A DNA stretch of 64,000 nucleotides from Paraburkholderia rhynchosiae (GTDB lineage: Bacteria > Pseudomonadota > Gammaproteobacteria > Burkholderiales > Burkholderiaceae). Position 1 is the first letter of the stretch. Every line of letters starts with the position of its first letter. Made by a program: the position numbers and the translations under genes. The notes under the pieces are model-generated. The model ran no database searches. It saw nothing but the letters and a program-made list of their open reading frames with translations, and was not told the origin of the DNA. This document shows, piece by piece, positions 54,812 through 64,000 of this stretch. The stretch spans positions 62,001 through 126,000 of the forward strand of contig NZ_PNXY01000006.1 in assembly GCF_002879865.1 (NCBI RefSeq), in the 5' to 3' direction.

Positions 54812-55795
54812 TCAATCCAGCGGTGCAATGCCCTGTTCGATGGAACCGAAAATCGACTTGCCCGCTTCATCGAACATTTCGATCTTCACCGTGTCGCCGT
54901 ACTTCATGAACTCCGTCTGCGGCGCGCCATGCTCGATGGTCTCGAGGCAGCGCTTCTCGGCGATACAGCAATAGCCGCGCTTAGCGTCCTTGTTCGACAC
55001 GGTGCCCGATCCGACAATCGCGCCCGCACGCAAGTTGCGCGTTTTCGCGGCGTGCGCGATTAGTTGGCCAAAGTGAAACACCATGTCGGTGCCAGCGTCT
55101 GGCTGACCGACCTTCTTGCCGTTCCAATGGACGATCATCGGCCGGTGCACGCGGCCTTCGCGCCACTGCTCGCCGAGTTCGTCAGGCGTCACGGCGACGG
55201 GCGCAAACGACGTGGCCGGCTTGCTCTGGAAGAAGCCGAAGCCCTTCGCAAGTTCGGCGGGAATCAGATTGCGCAGCGAGACGTCGTTGATGAGCGTGAT
55301 CAGACGCACGCTTCTGAGCGCCTGTTCGGGCGTGGCGCCCATCGGCACGTCGGTGGTGATCACGGCCACTTCCGCCTCGAAGTCGATGCCGAACGCTTCC
55401 GACGCGCAAATGACATCGTCTTTCGGGCCGATGAAGTCGTCGCTGCCGCCCTGGTACATCAGCGGATCGGTCCAGAATTCGGGCGGCATTTCCGCGCCGC
55501 GCGCGCGCCGCACGAGTTCGACGTGATTCACATATGACGACCCGTCGGCCCATTGAAACGCGCGCGGCAGCGGCGCCATGCAGTCCTTGGCGTCGAACGA
55601 AAATGTGTTGCGCGCGCGGCCCTGATTGAGCGCGTCGTACAGATCGTGCAGTTGCGGTGCGTAGAACGTCCAGTCGTCGAGCACGCGCTGCAACGTGGGC
55701 GCGATCGCGTCGGCAACGGCCGCGGTATGCAGGTCGCGGGACACGACGATCAATTGGCCGTCGCGCGTGCCGTCCTTCAGCGTGGCAAGTTTCAT
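54812..55795 (-). CDS. fumarylacetoacetate hydrolase family protein
   Basis: 327 aa. FAH catalytic-domain motifs are GIDFEAEVAVITTDVPMG with metal-binding acids (about residues 135-152), LINDVSLRNLIP near 167-178 and the GSGTVSNKD loop near 263-271. The family cleaves C-C bonds or hydrates acyl-pyruvates in aromatic degradation. The exact substrate is not determined. It is divergent from an IclR-type regulator, a usual arrangement for catabolic genes. Confidence 0.9.
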   Translation of the reverse strand: MKLATLKDGTRDGQLIVVSRDLHTAAVADAIAPTLQRVLDDWTFYAPQLHDLYDALNQGRARNTFSFDAKDCMAPLPRAFQWADGSSYVNHVELVRRARGAEMPPEFWTDPLMYQGGSDDFIGPKDDVICASEAFGIDFEAEVAVITTDVPMGATPEQALRSVRLITLINDVSLRNLIPAELAKGFGFFQSKPATSFAPVAVTPDELGEQWREGRVHRPMIVHWNGKKVGQPDAGTDMVFHFGQLIAHAAKTRNLRAGAIVGSGTVSNKDAKRGYCCIAEKRCLETIEHGAPQTEFMKYGDTVKIEMFDEAGKSIFGSIEQGIAPLD

Positions 55796-55990
55796 GGAGG
55801 AATGAACCGTGTTAGTGACGATAGAGGGAATCTATTCTACGATGGTGAATCGGCGCGGCCCAAGCTTAGCTTGCCGCACGCGTCGCTGCGGGGGTACTGC
55901 GAGCCGCTGCGGGCTGCTGTGAGCCTCTTTGTAAGCTCTGCCGCCGGTTCTTCCTACATTGTCTTTGAATGCGCTACGCGCGCCTTGCTC

Positions 55991-56887
55991 ATGCCGCACA
56001 CTGCCCGCTCAGGCGTCATCACCAACGACGCCGAGTCCGCCGAAGCACTCGGCGCGTCTGAAATCGACGACGAAACCGCCGAAGCCGGCGAGGAAAAATT
56101 GCGCTCGGGTATTCAGTCGATCGAGGTCGGCTTCAGATTGCTCGACGTCCTGACGCACGAGCCGCGCGCGATGATGCTGCGCGATCTCGCGCAACGCGCC
56201 GGTATGAGTCCGGCGAAAGCGCACCGCTATCTGGTGAGCTTTCTGCGCCTCGGTGTCGTGGCGCAAGACCCTCTGTCGGGGCGCTACGAACTGGGCGGCT
56301 TCGCGTTGCAACTGGGACTCGCGCGGCTTGCACGCGTCGACGGGGTGAAGCTCGCGCGTATTGCGCTCGCCGAATTGCGCGACCGTCTCGACCTTACGGT
56401 CGGCATTGCAGTGTGGGGCAATCAGGGGCCGACCATGGTTCACTGGATGGAGTCCAGTCACCCGGCCAAGGCGTCCCTGAAACTCGGCGATGTCATGCCG
56501 CTTCTCAGTTCCGCTACCGGCTTGCTGTTTGCTGCGTATCTGCCTGCGGGCAAGACCGCGGCGATGCTCGAGCGCGAACTGGCCGAACTGGCCGACACGC
56601 GCCGCTCATCGCATATCGGCGTGCCGCGCACGCGGGAAGAGGTCGAACGGGCGTTGGCGGAAGTGCGCGAGCGCGAAGCGGCGCGCGTGGAAGGCATGTT
56701 GCTGCCGACCATTCACGCGTTCTCCATGCCGGTGTTCGACTCGACCGGCGAGCTCTCGCTCGGCCTCGTCGCGCTCGGTCACGAAGGCGCATTCGACATT
56801 CGCTGGGGCGGCGAGATCGATACAGCGCTGCGTGAATGCGCGCAAAAGCTGTCGTATGAACTCGGATATAGTCCGACGCCCCGTTAA
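55991..56887 (+). CDS. IclR-family transcriptional regulator
   Basis: 298 aa. The N-terminal winged HTH (about residues 38-95: SIEVGFRLLDVLTHEPRAMM, LRDLAQRAGMSPAKAHRYL) is followed by the IclR effector domain, with TGLLFAAYLPAGKT and SMPVFDSTGELSLGLVALG. The first 35 residues are acidic and extra. ATG 55991 (MPHTARSGVI) is the first start not far upstream of the domain. It probably controls the divergent FAH-family gene. Confidence 0.9.
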   Translation: MPHTARSGVITNDAESAEALGASEIDDETAEAGEEKLRSGIQSIEVGFRLLDVLTHEPRAMMLRDLAQRAGMSPAKAHRYLVSFLRLGVVAQDPLSGRYELGGFALQLGLARLARVDGVKLARIALAELRDRLDLTVGIAVWGNQGPTMVHWMESSHPAKASLKLGDVMPLLSSATGLLFAAYLPAGKTAAMLERELAELADTRRSSHIGVPRTREEVERALAEVREREAARVEGMLLPTIHAFSMPVFDSTGELSLGLVALGHEGAFDIRWGGEIDTALRECAQKLSYELGYSPTPR

Positions 56888-56945
56888 AGGCCCAGGCGCC
56901 AACGCGCCGCCTACATCAACTTCGAACTGCCGCCCTCATTCGCCG

Positions 56946-58223
56946 ATGGCCTTACCTTCCGCCGCACGCCATTCCGATCTCCCGCCGCCCGGCGCGCCGC
57001 GCGCCCGTTGGCGTACGTGGCGATGGATCGTCGTGTTGGTCGTCGTGGGCATTCTTCACTGGATCGCCGCGCAGTGGGTCGAGCGCAACCGCGCCACGCT
57101 GAATCCTCCGAATGACGATCACGTGCCCGTGCAGGTGGCGCTATTAAAGCCGGAACGTGTCGAGCGCAATCCGGCGGCGGCCTCCGCCTCGCCCGCGCAG
57201 GAACAGAAACGCAAGCCCGCCGCCAGCAAGCCGCGCGAACATGTGCTGACCGCGCTGCAACCGGCCGAAAAACCCACCGCGCAACCGGCAAACGCCGCAT
57301 CGGACGCCGCTGCGAGCGCGCCCGCCGCAGCCAGCGCGGAATCGGTGGGCTCGACGGGCTCGGTGGGCTCGGCTGCCAGCGCATCTGCGAACATAAACGC
57401 AACCGCAACCGCGAGCGCCCAGCAGGCGTCGCCCGGCGCGAAGTTTTCGGTCCCGCCATCCGGCGATCTTCAGTACGACACGTTCTACAACGGCGTGCGC
57501 AATCAGCCCGGCACGATCCACTGGATGAGCAGCGCGCAGAACTACGAAATGGTGGTTTCGGTGCCATTGCCTTTCGTGGGCACATTCGTCTATTCGAGCC
57601 ATGGCCGTATCGATGCATTCGGCCTCGCGCCGGAGCAATACATCGAAAAGCGCGGCCATCGCGCGGAAGACGTTTCCATCTTCAATCGCACCGACAAGAA
57701 GATCGCCTTCACGCGCACACCGACCACGCTGCCACTGCCCGAGGGCGCGCAGGACCGTTTCAGCATGGTGATGCAACTCGCGAGCCTCGTGCGCGGGGAC
57801 CCGGCTGCGTATAAACCGGGCGTCACGCGGCAGTTCTTCGTGGTGGATAGCGACAGCGGCGAGAACTGGCCAGTCGAGACGATCGGCGACGAAACCATCC
57901 GCACGGCGCAAGGCTACGTGCAAACGCGTCACTTCAAACGCCTGCCTCGTCGCGACGGCGATCAACGCCGCATCGACGTGTGGCTTGCGCCCTCCCTCGG
58001 CTGGCTGCCCGCGCGACTCGTGCAGACGGAGCCGAACGGCACACAATTCGAACTCGTGTGGCGCGGCAAGCTCAATGCGGATAACGACGCTGGCGCGGCT
58101 TCATCAGATACTTCGGCAAATACTTCGCCTTCTGGTGCGCCGGCGGTTGTGCCCGGACCTGCACCAACTTCGCCTGTCGATTCGCCCGGGCTCGACGACA
58201 ATTCCGGCAACATCAAGCCGTAA
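56946..58223 (+). CDS. DUF3108 domain-containing membrane-anchored protein
   Basis: 425 aa. One N-terminal transmembrane helix (WRWIVVLVVVGILHWIAA, about residues 25-42) and an Ala/Pro/Ser-rich linker (70-165) precede a DUF3108 domain (about 172-385: LQYDTFYNGVRNQPGTIHWM, then WLAPSLGWLPARLV). The tail is again Pro/Ser-rich. The domain is predicted to be periplasmic and beta-rich; its function is unknown. It starts 58 bases after the IclR gene on the same strand. Confidence 0.85.
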   Translation: MALPSAARHSDLPPPGAPRARWRTWRWIVVLVVVGILHWIAAQWVERNRATLNPPNDDHVPVQVALLKPERVERNPAAASASPAQEQKRKPAASKPREHVLTALQPAEKPTAQPANAASDAAASAPAAASAESVGSTGSVGSAASASANINATATASAQQASPGAKFSVPPSGDLQYDTFYNGVRNQPGTIHWMSSAQNYEMVVSVPLPFVGTFVYSSHGRIDAFGLAPEQYIEKRGHRAEDVSIFNRTDKKIAFTRTPTTLPLPEGAQDRFSMVMQLASLVRGDPAAYKPGVTRQFFVVDSDSGENWPVETIGDETIRTAQGYVQTRHFKRLPRRDGDQRRIDVWLAPSLGWLPARLVQTEPNGTQFELVWRGKLNADNDAGAASSDTSANTSPSGAPAVVPGPAPTSPVDSPGLDDNSGNIKP

Positions 58224-58418
58224 GCAACAACTGACTCGCAAGTGGGCCACAATGGTCCCACAGGCAAGCTCTGCACTCGAATAGTGCCTCGCACGTCTCG
58301 TGAAACTTCCGTCTCGACGCTGACTCAGCATCATCTGATGCAACCGTTCGGCGAGCCACAGCGTACAAGCGATAAGCGCCGGCGAATTCTTCCACTGCGT
58401 TCCCTTGAAGGAGCCCGC

Positions 58419-59207
58419 ATGCAAGTGAACATCAATGGTATCGAGACGCGCTATGTGCTCGCCAACGAAGGCGGCGGCCCTTGGCTGACATTCATTCATC
58501 AGCTTGGTGGCGATCTGTCCATCTGGGACCAGCTCGCCGGCTATTTCCGCGACGACTACACCGTGCTGCGCTACGACGTGCGCGGCCACGGCGAGACGGC
58601 GGTATCGAATGAGCCGTTTGCGGTTGCCGATCTCGCGGGCGACCTCGCCGCGCTGCTCGACGCGTTGGGCGCGCCGAGCACGCATCTGGTGGGCATGTCG
58701 ATGGGCGGCATGATCGCGCAGCAGTTCGCGCTGGATCACCTCTCGCGCGTGGACACGCTGACGATTGCCGACAGCACCGCCGCCAATCTGCCCGAGGCCC
58801 GCGCGACATGGGATCAACGGGCCGCCAGCGCGCGCAAGGACGGCATGGAGGCGCTTGCGCCGGCCACGCTGAACCGTTGGCTGACGGAGACTTTTCGGGC
58901 CGCGCATCCCGAAGCCGTCGAGCCGATACGCGAGGCGCTGACCCGCACGTTGCCAGAAGGCTACGCAATGGCGTGCGAAGCGCTGCGCGATTTCGATGTA
59001 CGCAGTAAGCTGGGAACCATTCGCTGCCCCACCCTGGTCGTGGCCGGGCACCACGACACGGGCACGCCGCCTGCTGCTAGTCAGGCGATAGCAGATGCCA
59101 TTGAGGGCGCTCAGTTCGAATTGCTCGACGCCGCGCATCTTGCGCCTGTCGAACAGTCTCAACGTTTTGCCGCACTGCTTGAAACGTTTCTTGAAAGGCC
59201 GGTCTAA
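58419..59207 (+). CDS. alpha/beta-fold hydrolase (PcaD-like)
   Basis: 262 aa. The nucleophile elbow is LVGMSMGGMIAQQ near residue 94. The acid is in VVAGHHDTGTPP and the base in LDAAHLAPVEQ. Similarity is to 3-oxoadipate enol-lactonases, but no other pca genes are nearby, so the substrate is open. AAGGAG eight bases upstream supports ATG 58419. Confidence 0.88.
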   Translation: MQVNINGIETRYVLANEGGGPWLTFIHQLGGDLSIWDQLAGYFRDDYTVLRYDVRGHGETAVSNEPFAVADLAGDLAALLDALGAPSTHLVGMSMGGMIAQQFALDHLSRVDTLTIADSTAANLPEARATWDQRAASARKDGMEALAPATLNRWLTETFRAAHPEAVEPIREALTRTLPEGYAMACEALRDFDVRSKLGTIRCPTLVVAGHHDTGTPPAASQAIADAIEGAQFELLDAAHLAPVEQSQRFAALLETFLERPV

Positions 59208-59325
59208 CCGGTAGGTTCGGAACTTTTACAAGCGTCAATCCGGACCCACCCCTTGAATTCCAAACCACAAGCTCCACGTATGGCGCAGGAACGGCCAGGA
59301 GCCAACGGAAATAAGGAGTGTCGCC

Positions 59326-59583
59326 ATGCAAATGATCTACAACAGCCCAAACTATTGTGTCGTCGAGTTTCCGCCACAGGAAGGTCCGCTGGCCATGAAG
59401 TCGGGTGGCTATGAGATCGTCGACAAAAACATGCAGCGCGAGATCTACATCGACGGTGCAATGGCGGCGCGCTTTCGTGAGAACGTGCAAAAGCTGATTG
59501 AAGAGGAGCCGTCGCTGGATGAAGTGGACGAATTCCTCGGCCAATTCGACAGTTTGATGCATCAACCGGTAATTCTTCACTGA
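59326..59583 (+). CDS. DUF3567 family protein
   Basis: 85 aa, acidic and soluble, beginning MQMIYNSPNYCVVEFPP, with GGYEIVDKNMQREIYIDG in the middle and LDEVDEFLGQFD near the end. It matches a small beta-proteobacterial family of unknown function. AAGGAG precedes ATG 59326. It stands alone ahead of the metH genes. Confidence 0.88.
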   Translation: MQMIYNSPNYCVVEFPPQEGPLAMKSGGYEIVDKNMQREIYIDGAMAARFRENVQKLIEEEPSLDEVDEFLGQFDSLMHQPVILH

Positions 59584-59885
59584 GCACAAGGTCACGCTCG
59601 ACGTTTTTGGCGTTTGGAATCTTTTCAGCGTTTTTGGCGACATATATCGACCGCGCCGTCCGGCCCTACCGGCGGCTTTCATAAGACGGTCGGCAATGAT
59701 AGAAGCGGTCCGGCGGGCTTTGGCCTGTTGGACCGTTTTCTTTTGCAGCGTGCTGCATCCAGAGTTCACTTGTTTCGTCCGCCGGGGCCACGCTTGCCTC
59801 CGCCCCGCCCGCGCCCGGCGAAGTCGCCCGGCTGCGGCTACAATGACAGGTTTCCTGCAAAAGCCGGCGCAAGCCCTCATCCGCC
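59584..59885. other. 302-base gap upstream of metH
   Basis: No gene supported. TACAAT at 59839-59844 is a possible -10 for metH. I looked for a cobalamin or SAH riboswitch core and did not find one by eye. Confidence 0.35.
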
Positions 59886-60956
59886 ATGAACCAGCCTGCT
59901 CAAACCACCAAGCCAGTCCGTCCCGAGCCCGCCTACACGCGTGGCACGGCGCTGTCCACACTGCTCAAGTCACGCATCCTGATTCTGGACGGCGCAATGG
60001 GCACGATGATCCAGCGCTACAAGCTCGACGAGGCAGGCTATCGCGGCGAACGCTTCAAGGACTATGGGCGCGACATCAAGGGCAACAACGAACTGTTGTC
60101 CATCACGCAGCCGCAGATCATCAGCGAAATTCACGAGCAGTATCTGGCGGCGGGCGCGGACATCATCGAGACGAATACGTTCGGCGCAACTACGGTCGCG
60201 CAGGCGGACTACGGCATGGAAGCGCTTGCAGTCGAGATGAATCTGGAGTCGGCGAAACTGGCGCGCGCCGCGTGCGACAAGTATTCGACGCCCGACAAGC
60301 CGCGCTTCGTCGCTGGCGCCATCGGACCGACGCCGAAGACCGCGAGCATTTCGCCCGACGTGAACGATCCCGGCGCGCGCAACGTCACGTTCGACGAACT
60401 GCGTGCCGCTTACTATGAGCAGGCGAAGGCGTTGCTCGACGGCGGCGCCGATCTGTTCCTCGTCGAAACGATCTTCGATACGCTCAATGCGAAGGCCGCG
60501 CTGTTCGCGCTCGACGAGTTGTTCGAAAACACCGGCGAGCGTCTGCCGATCATGATCTCGGGCACGGTTACGGATGCGTCGGGGCGCATTCTCTCGGGGC
60601 AAACCGTCGAGGCATTCTGGAACTCGCTGCGTCACGCCAAGCCGCTCACGTTCGGTCTGAACTGCGCGTTGGGCGCGGCGTTGATGCGTCCGTACATCGC
60701 CGAACTGGCGAAGCTCTGCGACACTTATGTGTCGTGCTACCCGAACGCGGGTTTGCCGAATCCGATGAGCGATACGGGTTTTGATGAATTACCGGCCGAT
60801 ACGTCCGGACTGCTCAAGGAATTTGCGCAGGCAGGTCTGGTGAATATTGCCGGCGGCTGCTGCGGTACGACGCCGGAGCATATTGCGGCAATTGCCAAGG
60901 CGCTCGCCGAAGTGAAGCCGCGCCAATGGCCGACGCAATATCGCGACGCCGCGTAA
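59886..60956 (+). CDS. metH: methionine synthase, homocysteine-binding module
   Basis: 356 aa, the N-terminal third of cobalamin-dependent methionine synthase encoded as its own gene. The Zn-thiolate ligands of the homocysteine site are Cys260 in FGLNCALGA and Cys325-Cys326 in [25 protein letters not shown] near residues 34-50 begins the barrel. It must act with the second protein, encoded 120 bases downstream. An 11-bp tandem array fills that gap. Confidence 0.95.
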   Translation: MNQPAQTTKPVRPEPAYTRGTALSTLLKSRILILDGAMGTMIQRYKLDEAGYRGERFKDYGRDIKGNNELLSITQPQIISEIHEQYLAAGADIIETNTFGATTVAQADYGMEALAVEMNLESAKLARAACDKYSTPDKPRFVAGAIGPTPKTASISPDVNDPGARNVTFDELRAAYYEQAKALLDGGADLFLVETIFDTLNAKAALFALDELFENTGERLPIMISGTVTDASGRILSGQTVEAFWNSLRHAKPLTFGLNCALGAALMRPYIAELAKLCDTYVSCYPNAGLPNPMSDTGFDELPADTSGLLKEFAQAGLVNIAGGCCGTTPEHIAAIAKALAEVKPRQWPTQYRDAA

Positions 60957-60970
60957 ACGGCGTCGAAGCA

Positions 60971-61058
60971 GACGCACTTCAGACGCATCTGAGACGCATC
61001 TGAGACGCATCTGAGACGCATCCAGGCCGCACCCAAGCGACACCTAAACGCACGCAAT
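60971..61058. repeat. degenerate 11-bp tandem array, eight units, between the two metH genes
   Basis: Units: GACGCACTTCA, GACGCATCTGA three times (identical), GACGCATCCAG, GCCGCACCCAA, GCGACACCTAA, ACGCACGCAAT. Identical units are in the middle and divergence increases toward the second gene. The array ends 17 bases before the downstream ATG and leaves no Shine-Dalgarno sequence there. Confidence 0.9.
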
Positions 61059-61075
61059 CGACTCGCACATACGCC

Positions 61076-63793
<2,718 letters not shown>

Positions 63794-63966
63794 GCCGATA
63801 ACAGCCGACGAGCCGGCATAGCGGGAAACCGACTATATCGCGCGACAAAGACTGAATATTTGCGGCAACGTAATTTTCGGCTTTGTAGACTGAGGCGGCT
63901 TGACCCGCCAGACGCGGCCAAAACGCGTCGGCTTATCTAACTGCAATCGTCAACGGAGAGAATCCT

Positions 63967-64000
63967 ATGAAGAAGCTGACGCTGTTATTGACTGCTGTCT
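63967..64000 (+). CDS. start of an exported protein (cut by window)
   Basis: Eleven codons are visible (MKKLTLLLTAV), typical of a signal peptide. GGAGAG lies six bases before the ATG. The product cannot be identified from this fragment. Confidence 0.6.
   Translation, partial: MKKLTLLLTAV

Noticed and set aside
59584-59885. Possible cobalamin or SAH riboswitch upstream of metH
   Set aside because: I searched for the conserved B12-box and SAH-switch core sequences by eye and saw neither; a covariance-model search would settle it.

Overview
This window reads as chromosomal DNA of a beta-proteobacterium, most likely Paraburkholderia or Burkholderia. The base composition is GC-rich, and the gene order is a Burkholderiales core backbone: bioC/comF/trmL, gpsA-secB-grxC, gpmA-ctpA-thiF-ptsI-ptsH-EIIA-gshB-gshA, amtB-glnK-ubiK-yifB, lipB-lipA, birA-coaX, a stand-alone rfaE2, a PhaM-type PHA granule protein and a split metH. 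There are no rRNA or tRNA genes, CRISPR arrays, phage genes or intact insertion sequences. About 64 genes are recognised, one cut at each window edge.

Layout. 1-8.9 kb: biotin methyltransferase (cut), ComF, tRNA methylase, macrodomain protein, the rhodanese-grxC-secB-gpsA cluster, gpmA, a C-terminal processing protease and a ThiF/MoeB adenylyltransferase. 9-17 kb: a regulatory PTS (EI, HPr, EIIA-Man, no sugar permease) beside glutathione synthesis, then the nitrogen pair glnK-amtB. 17-26 kb: UbiK, a ComM-like ATPase, a lipoprotein, a TlpA thioredoxin and the dctA-dctB-dctD dicarboxylate system. 26-32 kb: an ABC importer (binding protein, two permeases, ATPase) with a glycerophosphodiesterase, divergent from a DeoR-family regulator. 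32-42 kb: Na/Pi transporter, HAD phosphatase, lipoate genes, LysR/DUF2917 pair, YbeD-like protein, D-amino acid aminotransferase, PBP-type carboxypeptidase, hydrolase and ferredoxin. 42-47 kb: VanZ protein and a four-gene MCE lipid-transport operon. 47-64 kb: birA-coaX, rfaE2, ferritin-like protein, PhaM, a crotonase, an ABC binding protein, FAH/IclR, DUF3108, a hydrolase, DUF3567 and the two metH genes.

Regulatory signals. Near-consensus sigma-54 -24/-12 elements precede dctA and glnK-amtB. dctA has candidate DctD sites upstream, and glnK has NtrC-like palindromes upstream. Two perfect palindromes lie between the DeoR-family gene and the phosphodiesterase/ABC operon. Several strong terminators punctuate the map.

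Most unusual pattern. At least ten intergenic gaps carry short degenerate tandem arrays. Each has its own unit sequence and a fixed period of 10-14 bp. Several abut start codons that lack a Shine-Dalgarno sequence (thiF and the second metH gene), and one runs over a stop codon (ABC permease). They are not one repeat family. They look like independent slippage-born arrays and are the strongest candidate here for something not well described.
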